Shown here: piece after piece, positions 1 through 6,360 of the stretch
How the letters are laid out: the number at the start of each line of letters is the position of its first letter
Numbering within the stretch: position 1 is the first letter of the stretch
Assembly: GCA_027489195.1 (NCBI GenBank)
Contig: JAIYAG010000038.1
Location: forward strand, 1-6,360
Direction of reading: 5' to 3'
DNA: 6,360 nt
Source: Burkholderiales bacterium
GTDB taxonomy: Bacteria > Pseudomonadota > Gammaproteobacteria > Burkholderiales > Burkholderiaceae_E
Program-made: the position numbers and the translations under genes
The notes under the pieces: model-generated
The model's database searches: none
Seen by the model: only the letters and a program-made list of their open reading frames with translations
Told to the model about the DNA's origin: nothing

Positions 1-1209
1 CCAGATGCGGTGGTCCGGGTCGCGGCGCAGGTCGGTGATCCGCTCCAGGCTCGCACCGGCCACCGGCATCGCCGGCATCAGCAGCAGGTCGACGCCGGTC
101 ATCAGCGCGTTCATCCGGCCGGTGAAGTCCGCACGCACGAGCAGCGCTCGCTGGTAGTCGAGCGCCGTCAGCGCCCGCCCGCCGTCGAGCAGGCCGGCGA
201 GCATCGGACCGTAGTCCTCGCGCCGCGACGGGAAGGTGGCCTCGTGGGCGAGCGCGGCCTCGGTGGCGCAGATCGGCCGCCATGCGGCCACGACCGAATC
301 GGTGTCGGGCATGCGGATCGCGACCGGCTCGGCACCGAGGCGGCGCAGCACGTCCAGCGCGGCCTGCAGCGCGGCGACCACCTCGGGCTCGACGCGATCG
401 GACACCCAGGCTTCGTCGATGCCGATCCGCAGCCCCGCGAGCGAGCCGACGTCGCCCGCCAGGTAGTCGGGCACCGGCACCGGCAAGGCCGTGGGATCGT
501 CTGCATCGGCGCCGGCGATGGCACCGAGCATCCGGCCGCAATCGGCCGCGCTGCGGCACATCGGCCCGAGGTGATCGAGCGAGGCGGCCAGCTCGAAGGC
601 GCCGAAGCGCGAGACCCGGCCCCAGGTGGGCTTGAGGCCGGTCACGCCGCAGGCGGCCGACGGGAAGCGGATCGAGCCGCCGGTATCGGTGCCGATGCCG
701 CCGTGCGCGAGCGCTGCGGCCACGGCCACGCCGGTGCCGCTCGAGGACGAGCCCGTCCAGGCGTCGGCGCGCCACGGGTTGACCGGCGGCACGACACGGG
801 GATGGTGGGCCGAGAACGCCGCCTCGGTCATCTGCAGCTTGCCCAGCAGCACCGCGCCCGCCTCGCGCAGCCGGCGCACCACCGTGCCGTCGACCTCGGG
901 CACGAAGTCGCGAAACACGACGGTGCCGGCGGCGGTCGGCACGCCGCGCGTCCAGCACAGGTCCTTGACCGCGACCGGCACGCCGTGCAGCGGGCCGACG
1001 GCGTCGCCGCGCGCGAGCGCGGCGTCGGCCTCGCGGGCCTGGGCGAGCGCGAGCTCGGGCGTGACGAGCGCGTAGGCGCGCAGGCCCGGGTCCAGCCGCC
1101 CGATCCGGCGCAGCATCGCCTCGGCGACCTCGGTCGCGGACAGCTCGCGGGCGCGGATCCGGCGGGCGATCTCGCCCATCTCCAGCCAGGCGATGTCGTC
1201 GTCGGTCAT
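1..1209 (-). CDS. Amidase-signature hydrolase, copy 1 (C-terminus cut by window edge)
   Basis: Probable cytoplasmic amidase that hydrolyses a carboxamide to an acid and ammonia; the substrate is unknown. The frame is open from ATG at 1209 to the window edge, giving 403 residues. By alignment with the neighbouring copy about 60 C-terminal residues are missing. The Ser-cisSer-Lys triad is visible: Lys82 in GVPVAVKDL, cis-Ser155 in the Ser-rich loop WTGSSSSGTG, and nucleophile Ser179 in GTDTGGSIRFP. The 24-residue spacing between the serines is the family norm. The usual GGSSGG loop reads GSSSSG here. The start fits a GAGGA ribosome site ten bases upstream and aligns with the start of copy 2. 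No signal peptide or membrane segment is seen. It is the fourth gene of the presumed operon, 28 bases after copy 2. GatA of the tRNA amidotransferase belongs to the same superfamily, but no gatB or gatC is in view and the operon context is catabolic. Confidence 0.92.
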   Translation of the reverse strand, partial: MTDDDIAWLEMGEIARRIRARELSATEVAEAMLRRIGRLDPGLRAYALVTPELALAQAREADAALARGDAVGPLHGVPVAVKDLCWTRGVPTAAGTVVFRDFVPEVDGTVVRRLREAGAVLLGKLQMTEAAFSAHHPRVVPPVNPWRADAWTGSSSSGTGVAVAAALAHGGIGTDTGGSIRFPSAACGVTGLKPTWGRVSRFGAFELAASLDHLGPMCRSAADCGRMLGAIAGADADDPTALPVPVPDYLAGDVGSLAGLRIGIDEAWVSDRVEPEVVAALQAALDVLRRLGAEPVAIRMPDTDSVVAAWRPICATEAALAHEATFPSRREDYGPMLAGLLDGGRALTALDYQRALLVRADFTGRMNALMTGVDLLLMPAMPVAGASLERITDLRRDPDHRIW

Positions 1210-1219
1210 GCGTCGGGGG

Positions 1220-1224
1220 TCCTC
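1220..1224 (-). promoter_or_regulatory. Ribosome binding site of amidase copy 1
   Basis: On the minus strand GAGGA lies ten bases before the ATG at 1209, inside the 28-base gap after copy 2. It supports the chosen start and suggests that this gene is translated from its own site and not only by coupling. No terminator-like hairpin with a T run is seen in the gap, so read-through from copy 2 is likely. Confidence 0.6.
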
Positions 1225-1237
1225 GCGTGGGGTGTCT

Positions 1238-2635
1238 TCAGAGCCGGGGATGTCGGCGGTGCCAGTCGGTCTCGCGCTGGAAGGCACGGCCGGCGCGCAC
1301 CAGCAGGTCCTCGCGGAAGTGGCCGGCGGCCAGCTGGATCGAGACCGGCAGCCCCGCGGGCGTGAAGCCGGAGGGCATCGTGATCGCCGGATGCCCGGAC
1401 GAATCGAAGGGCGCGGTGAACCGGACCAGCGCCGAGAACTGCGACGGGTCCTGCCCGAGCCGGGCCATCTCCGCGACGGTGGGCGAAGCCCAGACCTGCC
1501 CCGGCATCAGCAGCAGGTCCACCTCGTCGAACAGCGCGTGCATGCGGCCGGTGAAGTCGGCACGGCGCAGCAGCACCCGCTGGTAGTCGATGCCCGACAC
1601 GGTGGTGGCCATCTCGAGCAGGCCCGCGAGGCCGGGACCGTACTCGGCCCGCCGCGCCGGGAAGGTCCGCGCATGCGCCACCGCGGTCTGCACCGCGCAG
1701 TCGACCGGCCAGTCGGCGATCACCGGCTCGACGTCGGGCATCCTCACCGGCCGCAGCGTGGCGCCGAGCCGGCGCAGCACGTCGGCGGCGGCCCGCAGTC
1801 CCTCGGCGATTACGGGCTCCACCGGGGCCACATAGGCGTCGTCGATGCCGATCACGAGACCCGCCAGGCTGCGCTCGTCGCCACCGAGGTAGTCGGGCAC
1901 GGGCCGGCGGCTCGCGGTCGGGTCGTTCGGATCGGCGCCGGCCATCGCGCCGAGCAGCAGCCCGCAGTCGGCGGCGCTGCGGGCCATCGGACCGATGTGG
2001 TCGAGCGTGGCGGCGAGCTCGTACGCGCCGAAGCGCGAGACCCGACCCCAGGTCGGCTTGATGCCGGTCACGCCGTTGGCGGTGCACGGGAAGCGGATCG
2101 AGCCGCCGGTGTCCGAGCCGGTCGCACCGAAGCACAGGCCGGCGGCCACCGCCGCGCCCGTGCCGCTCGACGACGCGCCGACCCAGTGATCCGGATGCCA
2201 GGGATTGAGCGGCACGGTGACCGCCGGATGGTGGTCGGCGAACGCACCCTCGGTCATCTGCAGCTTGCCGAGCATCACCGCACCGGCCGTCCGCAGCCGC
2301 TCGACCACCGTGCCGTCGCACGGCGGCAGCCAGTCGCGGTGGATCGGCATGCCGGCGCCGGTGGGCACGCCGCGCGTCCAGTTCAGGTCCTTGAAGGCGA
2401 TCGGCACGCCGTGCAGCGGGCCGAGGTACTCGCGGCGGGCGATCCGCGCCTCGGCGTGCCGCGCCTGCTCGAGCGCGAGCTCGGGGGTCGTGCGCACGTA
2501 CGTGTGCAGGCGGCGGTCGAGGCGGTCGATCCGGGCGAGCATCGCCTCGACCACCTCGACCGGCGAGACGCGGCGCAGCTGGATCAGCTTCGCGAGCTCG
2601 GTGATCTCGAGCCAGTGCAGGTCGTCGGTGCCCAT
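1238..2635 (-). CDS. Amidase-signature hydrolase, copy 2
   Basis: Complete 465-residue amidase-signature enzyme, a normal length for the family. Predicted to hydrolyse an amide to an acid and ammonia in the cytoplasm; the substrate is not readable from the sequence. Triad: Lys82 (GVPIAFKDL), cis-Ser155 (WVGASSSGTG) and nucleophile Ser179 (GSDTGGSIRFP). Position 154 is Ala here and Ser in copy 1, which helps fix Ser155 as the cis-serine. The N-terminal helical part covers about residues 1-70, the signature core about 75-235, and the C-terminal conserved part (APFDSSGHPAITMPSG) about 408-423. It starts 13 bases after the stop of the acyl-CoA synthetase gene and ends 28 bases before copy 1. Copies 1 and 2 share the same residue numbering to about 270, then differ by one residue, and are about 66% identical over residues 1-240 (hand count). 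They are therefore tandem paralogues. It is unlikely to be GatA, since no gatB or gatC is nearby. Confidence 0.95.
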   Translation of the reverse strand: MGTDDLHWLEITELAKLIQLRRVSPVEVVEAMLARIDRLDRRLHTYVRTTPELALEQARHAEARIARREYLGPLHGVPIAFKDLNWTRGVPTGAGMPIHRDWLPPCDGTVVERLRTAGAVMLGKLQMTEGAFADHHPAVTVPLNPWHPDHWVGASSSGTGAAVAAGLCFGATGSDTGGSIRFPCTANGVTGIKPTWGRVSRFGAYELAATLDHIGPMARSAADCGLLLGAMAGADPNDPTASRRPVPDYLGGDERSLAGLVIGIDDAYVAPVEPVIAEGLRAAADVLRRLGATLRPVRMPDVEPVIADWPVDCAVQTAVAHARTFPARRAEYGPGLAGLLEMATTVSGIDYQRVLLRRADFTGRMHALFDEVDLLLMPGQVWASPTVAEMARLGQDPSQFSALVRFTAPFDSSGHPAITMPSGFTPAGLPVSIQLAAGHFREDLLVRAGRAFQRETDWHRRHPRL

Positions 2636-2646
2636 GCCCTGCCCCG

Positions 2647-2650
2647 CCTC
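2647..2650 (-). promoter_or_regulatory. Possible ribosome binding site of amidase copy 2
   Basis: On the minus strand GAGG overlaps the TGA stop of the acyl-CoA synthetase gene and lies 11 bases before the ATG at 2635. A second purine-rich stretch, GGGGCAGGG, sits between them and could serve instead. The overlap with the upstream stop favours translational coupling of the two genes. Confidence 0.4.
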
Positions 2651-4427
2651 AGGCGGTCTTCGGCTGCGCGAGTCCGAGCTCGCGGACCATCGCGTCGCGC
2701 ATCGCGAACTTCTGCGGCTTGCCGGTCGCGGTGAGCGGGAACTCGGTGACGATGCGCAGGTGGCGCGGCACCTTGAAGTGCGCGATGCGGCCCTGGCAGT
2801 AGGCGCGCAGCTCGTCGGCGCCGACCTGCTCGCCCGGCTTGGCCACGACCCAGGCGCAGACCTCCTCGCCGAACCGTGCGTCCGGCACGCCGAAGACCTG
2901 CGCCGCCTGCACCTTCGGATGCCCGTGCAGGAACTCCTCGATCTCGCGCGGGAACACGTTCTCGCCGCCGCGGATCAGCATGTCCTTCACCCGGCCGACG
3001 ATGTTGCACCAGCCCTCGGCATCGATCGTCGCGAGGTCGCCGGTGCGCATCCAGCCGGCCTCGTCGATGGCCTCGCGGGTGCGCTCGGGATCTTCCCAGT
3101 AGCCGCGCATCACCAGGTAGCCGCGCGTGCACAGCTCGCCCGCCGTGCCGACCGGCACGATGCGCCCGGCCGCATCGACGATCTTGACCTGCGCATGCGG
3201 CTGGATGCGCCCGACGGTGCTCACGCGGCGCTCGATCGGGTCGTCGACGCTCGACTGGAAGGAGATCGGGCTGGTCTCGGTCATCCCGTAGCCGATCGTG
3301 ACCTCGCGCATGTGCATGTGGTCGACGACCCGGCGCATCGTCTCCACCGGGCACGGCGCGCCGGCCATGATGCCGGTGCGCAGCGTCGACAGGTCGTGCC
3401 GCGCGAACTCCGGATGGTCGAGCATCGCGATGAACATCGTCGGCACGCCGTGCAGCGCGGTGCAGCGCTCGCGCGCGACCGCGGCCAGCGTCTGGCCGGC
3501 GTCGAAGGACTCGCCGGGGAAGACCATCGCGGCGCCGGTCGCGGTGCAGGCCAGCACGCCGAGCACCATCCCGAAGCAGTGGTAGAGCGGTACCGGGATG
3601 CACAGCCGGTCCTGCATCGTCAGGCGCATCGCCTTCGCGCAGAAGCGTGCGTTGTTGACGATGTTGAAGTGCGTGAGTGTCGCGCCCTTGGGCAGGCCGG
3701 TGGTGCCGCTGGTGAACTGGATGTTGATCGCATCGTCCGGGTCGAGCGCGGCGGCGAGCGGCGCGAGCCGTGTGCGCTGCGCGGGACCGGCCGCGGCGAC
3801 GAAGCGATCGAAGGCGAGCGCACGCGGCGGCACCGCGCCGTCGCCGAGCACGATGACGTGCTTGAGATGCGGCAGCCGCTCGGCCATCAGCTCGACCGAC
3901 GACGCGGCCGGGTCGGGCCGCGCGTCGAGTTCGGGCGCGATCGAGCGCAGCATGCCGACGTAGTCGCTGCCCTTCAGGCGGCGCGCCATGATCAGCGCCC
4001 TGCAGCGCACCGCGTTCAGCGCATGCTCGAGCTCGGAGGTCCGGTACGCCGGGTTGATGTTCACCAGGATCGCGCCGATGCGCGCGGTGCCGAACTGCGC
4101 GAGCAGCCACTCGAGGCGGTTCGGCGACCAGATGCCGACGCGGTTGCCGCGCCGGATGCCGAGCGCGAGCAGGCCGGCGGCGACCTCGTCGCTCAGGCGC
4201 CGCAGGTCGTGCCACGACAGGCGCCGCCCGGACTCGACGAACACCGCTGCATCGCGCCCGCCCCAGCGCTCGCACGCACGGTCGAGCAGCTGCGGGATCG
4301 TCATGAACTTCAGCGGATCGGCGGTCGCGCCGGCCACGTACGACAGCGTGCCCTGCGGACGCAGCGCATCGTCCGCCGGGCCCCGGACCCAGTCGGAGGC
4401 GAACGGGTTGCGGTCGCGGGCGCTCAT
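2649..4427 (-). CDS. AMP-forming acyl-CoA synthetase, ACSF2-like (medium-chain type)
   Basis: Predicted to join a carboxylic acid to coenzyme A through an acyl-adenylate, using ATP. It has 592 residues, slightly longer than the usual 540-570. The adenylate-forming motifs are all present: the phosphate-binding loop TSGTTGLPKG at 239-248, PLYHCFGMVLG at 280-290, GYGMTET at 379-385, TGD at 462-464, the hinge region GRVKD at 478-482, GGENVFPREIE at 487-497, and the catalytic Lys570 in PLTATGK. The stretch IQFTSGTTGLPKGATLTH and the motif PLYHCFGMVLG are typical of the ACSF2-like branch, which favours medium-chain acids; the true substrate is inferred only. The start at 4427 keeps the conserved SYVAGATADPL segment; the next Met is residue 42, which would remove it. 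The start has no clear Shine-Dalgarno sequence and lies ten bases after the amidase stop, so translation is probably coupled. With amidases on both sides it likely activates the acid they release. Confidence 0.94.
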   Translation of the reverse strand: MSARDRNPFASDWVRGPADDALRPQGTLSYVAGATADPLKFMTIPQLLDRACERWGGRDAAVFVESGRRLSWHDLRRLSDEVAAGLLALGIRRGNRVGIWSPNRLEWLLAQFGTARIGAILVNINPAYRTSELEHALNAVRCRALIMARRLKGSDYVGMLRSIAPELDARPDPAASSVELMAERLPHLKHVIVLGDGAVPPRALAFDRFVAAAGPAQRTRLAPLAAALDPDDAINIQFTSGTTGLPKGATLTHFNIVNNARFCAKAMRLTMQDRLCIPVPLYHCFGMVLGVLACTATGAAMVFPGESFDAGQTLAAVARERCTALHGVPTMFIAMLDHPEFARHDLSTLRTGIMAGAPCPVETMRRVVDHMHMREVTIGYGMTETSPISFQSSVDDPIERRVSTVGRIQPHAQVKIVDAAGRIVPVGTAGELCTRGYLVMRGYWEDPERTREAIDEAGWMRTGDLATIDAEGWCNIVGRVKDMLIRGGENVFPREIEEFLHGHPKVQAAQVFGVPDARFGEEVCAWVVAKPGEQVGADELRAYCQGRIAHFKVPRHLRIVTEFPLTATGKPQKFAMRDAMVRELGLAQPKTA

Positions 4428-4437
4428 CGGCCGGGGC

Positions 4438-5955
4438 TCAGAGCTCGCGCCAGTCCGCCGACTGCTCGAACGCGTGGGCGGCCCGGTAGATCGTCGACTC
4501 GCCCCAGTGCTTGGCGACCAGCATCAGGCCGACCGGCAGGCCCTGGCTGAGCCCGCAGGGGATGCTCATCGCCGGATGGCCGGACACGTCGAACGGGCAG
4601 GTGTTGGCGAGCATCTCGAAGCCGCGCTGGCACCACAGCGCGAGCGGCGCGTTCTGCGGCGGGATCGGCGTGGCCTTCATCGGCAGCGTCGGCAGCAGCA
4701 GCAGGTCGTAGCGCGACAGCGCCTCGTCGTAGGACCCGCGCAGCTGGCGCGCGAGGTTCTGCGCCTTCGCGTAGAAATGGCCTCGGTACTGGCGGATGAA
4801 GTACTCGCCGGCGAACATCGAGACCTTGAGGGTGCGCGAGAGCTCGTTGGCGCGCGAGCGCCAGTTGGCGTGCGCATCGAGCAGGCTGGTGGTGTACAGC
4901 CCCTCCCAATTGAAGCCCATGCCGTTGCCGTGCATCATCTGGGCCATCAGGCCCTCGAGCGCGATCGGCGTCCAGATCGCGGCGCCGTCCAGGTGCATCG
5001 GCACCGACACGTCCTCGACATGCGCGCCGAGCGCCCGCAGCCGGTTGGCGCCGTCGCGGACCTTCGCATCGACGTCCGGCTCGCTGTTCGCATGCCCGAA
5101 GCCCTCGACCAGCACGCCGATCCGCATGCCGGCCACGCCCCGACCGAGCGCCGCGGTGTAGCGGTCGACCCGCACGTTGTACTGCCGGGGATCGAGCCCG
5201 TCGGGGCCGGCGATCGCCTCGAGCAGCAGCGCGTTGTCGGCGACCGTGGTGGTCATCGGCCCGGCGTGATCGATGGTCGCCTCGATCGGCATGACCCCGG
5301 TGTACGGCACGAGGCCGTGCGTGGGCTTCATGCCGTAGCAGCCCGACCAGCCCGCGGGCATGCGGATCGAGCCGCCCTGGTCGCCGCCGATGGCCATCTC
5401 GACCTCGCCCGCGCCGACGAGCGACGCCGAGCCCGACGAGGAGCCGCCGGCCGAATAGCCGTACTTCCACGGGTTGTGGACCGGGCCCGACTGCGAGGTG
5501 TGGCTGCCGCCGGACAGGCAGAACGACTCGCAGTGCGCCTTGCCGACGATGGTGCCGCCGGCGTCGAGGATGCGCGTGACCAGGGTCGCGTCGACGTCGG
5601 GCACGTAGCCCTCGAGCGAGGTCGCGCCGTTCATCATCGGCACACCCGCCAGGCAGACGTTGTCCTTGAGCACGATGCGCTTGCCCGCCAGCGGGCCGTG
5701 CGCGGCGCCGCGCACCTCGCTCTTGACCGCCCAGGCGTTCATCGGATTCTCGCTCGCCGCGGGCTTGTAGCCCGGGGTGCGCGGATAGCGGACCGCCGGC
5801 AGGTTGTCGGGCAGCGCGGCGATGCGGTCGTAGGACTGGAAGGTGCCCTCGAGCACCTCGAGGTACTCGGCGACCTCGCGGTCGGACATGCTCATGTGGA
5901 GGTCCGACACGATGGACTTGAGCTGCTCGAGCGTCGGGCGCTTGACGGACGTCAT
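4438..5955 (-). CDS. Amidase of the nitrile-hydratase-associated (Rhodococcus enantioselective) family
   Basis: Predicted to hydrolyse aliphatic or aromatic carboxamides to acid and ammonia. The 505-residue product resembles, from memory of the family, the amidases found beside nitrile hydratase in Rhodococcus and Pseudomonas chlororaphis (about 505-520 residues). Shared landmarks are KDNVCLAGVPMMNG (97-110), AIGGDQGGSIRMPA (188-201), GLVPYTGVMPIEATIDH (214-230) and NTCPFDVSGHPAMSIPCG near the C-terminus. The triad is Lys97, cis-Ser172 and Ser196, each one residue later than Lys96, Ser171 and Ser195 of the Rhodococcus enzyme. The N-terminal helical part (1-75) is also typical of this group. 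The frame stays open upstream to the window edge, with another ATG at 6333. The start at 5955 is preferred because of the GGGGGAG site just before it, the matching family numbering, and the low-complexity content of the extra 126 residues. First recognised gene of the presumed operon. Confidence 0.93.
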   Translation of the reverse strand: MTSVKRPTLEQLKSIVSDLHMSMSDREVAEYLEVLEGTFQSYDRIAALPDNLPAVRYPRTPGYKPAASENPMNAWAVKSEVRGAAHGPLAGKRIVLKDNVCLAGVPMMNGATSLEGYVPDVDATLVTRILDAGGTIVGKAHCESFCLSGGSHTSQSGPVHNPWKYGYSAGGSSSGSASLVGAGEVEMAIGGDQGGSIRMPAGWSGCYGMKPTHGLVPYTGVMPIEATIDHAGPMTTTVADNALLLEAIAGPDGLDPRQYNVRVDRYTAALGRGVAGMRIGVLVEGFGHANSEPDVDAKVRDGANRLRALGAHVEDVSVPMHLDGAAIWTPIALEGLMAQMMHGNGMGFNWEGLYTTSLLDAHANWRSRANELSRTLKVSMFAGEYFIRQYRGHFYAKAQNLARQLRGSYDEALSRYDLLLLPTLPMKATPIPPQNAPLALWCQRGFEMLANTCPFDVSGHPAMSIPCGLSQGLPVGLMLVAKHWGESTIYRAAHAFEQSADWREL

Positions 5956-5958
5956 GGT

Positions 5959-5965
5959 CTCCCCC
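5959..5965 (-). promoter_or_regulatory. Ribosome binding site deciding the amidase start at 5955
   Basis: On the minus strand GGGGGAG lies three bases before the ATG at 5955. The spacing is short but the purine run is strong, and it favours this ATG over the in-frame ATG at 6333. It overlaps a CCCCGGGG palindrome (5962-5969), which may be chance in such GC-rich DNA. Confidence 0.55.
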
Positions 5966-6200
5966 GGGGTCGCGGCGGCGCGCGTCGGGTTGGGTGCCGC
6001 GGACGCGGCGGAGGTCGGCCGTGCGGGGGCAGCCGCACGCGGGGATGAGGTGGACACCGGCGCCAGGGCTGGCATCGCAGCGGGCGCCTCGAAGCGTGGC
6101 GGCACCGAAGGCGACTGCGATGCAGACGGCGCGGATCCGGCGCGCGCTGCGCCGGCCGAGGCGCGGTGCGCCTCCGGGCGCTGTCCGCGGCCGGTCCAGC

Positions 6201-6229
6201 GCTGCGCGGCCGGCCCGGGGCCGCGCGGC
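6201..6229. repeat. GC-rich inverted repeat (hairpin) upstream of the amidase operon
   Basis: A perfect 8-base inverted repeat, GCGCGGCC (6204-6211) against GGCCGCGC (6219-6226), encloses a 7-base loop. It can be extended by two more pairs across one mismatch to 6201-6229. No T run follows on the minus strand, so a Rho-independent terminator is not supported. It could be an RNA fold in a leader or a chance product of the high G+C content. Confidence 0.3.
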
Positions 6230-6360
6230 ATCTCGCCGGGCGGCGGCGACTCGGTGGCACCCTTCGAGCCGCCATGGGCGGTGTGCGACGACGCCGCTCC
6301 GGAGGGTGCGTGACCGGCACCGCGGGTGGTCATGCGCGCCGCACCGAGACCGAGCAGCTC

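Larger units (their letters stand above)
5956..6360. other. Upstream region of about 400 bases without a recognised gene
   Basis: No known protein family is visible on either strand. On the minus strand the frame of the amidase is open across the whole stretch and would encode Ala-, Pro-, Ser- and Gly-rich low-complexity sequence. By hand count over 125 codons, third positions are about 84% G+C and second positions also about 84%. The real genes here have almost only G or C at third positions, so the stretch does not look like a normal domain. It could be a leader, a disordered tail or linker of a fused upstream protein, or the space after an upstream gene. In another minus-strand frame a TGA at 6330-6332 could be the end of an upstream gene, but only nine codons of it are visible. 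No convincing -35/-10 promoter, operator or riboswitch was seen; the operon promoter may lie beyond the window. Confidence 0.5.

Noticed and set aside
1..2635. The paired amidases as GatA subunits of the tRNA amidotransferase
   Set aside because: No gatB or gatC gene is nearby, there are two near-duplicates, and the operon contains an acyl-CoA synthetase, so a catabolic role fits better.
10..6048. Very long plus-strand open frames (about 450 to 780 codons) lying opposite the amidase and synthetase genes
   Set aside because: Their products are rich in Arg, His, Ala and Gly with no recognisable domain. They lie antisense to genes with full catalytic motifs, and long antisense frames are expected opposite GC-rich genes that rarely carry A or T at third codon positions.
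5952..6320. Minus-strand frame of 122 codons whose TGA overlaps the ATG of the first amidase (ATGA), looking like a coupled small gene
   Set aside because: The product is almost only Arg, Pro and Ala with no hydrophobic core or known motif. This fits an out-of-frame reading of GC-rich DNA, and the ATGA overlap alone is weak evidence.
6332..6360. A plus-strand ATG at 6332 that could begin a divergent gene
   Set aside because: Only nine codons are visible, with a weak ribosome site and no promoter-like sequence, so nothing supports it over chance.

Overview
The window is a GC-rich (roughly 70% G+C by eye) piece of bacterial chromosome. All supportable genes lie on the minus strand and run in one direction. 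Codon third positions in the real genes are almost all G or C. Together with the style of the acyl-CoA synthetase and amidases, this suggests a soil or water proteobacterium, perhaps of the Burkholderiales. That placement is a weak inference, because no RNA gene or taxon marker is present.

Layout in transcription order, from the right edge to the left. First comes about 400 bases (6360-5956) without a recognisable gene. An amidase of the family that accompanies nitrile hydratase follows (5955-4438, 505 aa). Ten bases later comes an AMP-forming acyl-CoA synthetase of the ACSF2-like medium-chain type (4427-2649, 592 aa). Thirteen bases later comes a second amidase-signature enzyme (2635-1238, 465 aa). 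After 28 bases a close paralogue of that enzyme follows (1209 to beyond position 1, 403 residues visible, C-terminus off the window). The short gaps argue for one operon.

How the genes may work together: amidases cut a carboxamide to a carboxylic acid and ammonia, and an acyl-CoA synthetase turns the acid into a CoA thioester for beta-oxidation or a related route. The set therefore reads as an amide-to-acyl-CoA catabolic module. It resembles the last two steps of the aldoxime/nitrile pathway known from Pseudomonas chlororaphis B23, but no nitrile hydratase or aldoxime dehydratase gene is in the window. The substrate is unknown. The less ordinary features are three amidases in one operon, two of them tandem duplicates about 66% identical over their first 240 residues, and a long open, low-complexity stretch upstream that can be read in frame with the first amidase. 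I see no CRISPR array, mobile element, tRNA or rRNA, and no clearly new system.
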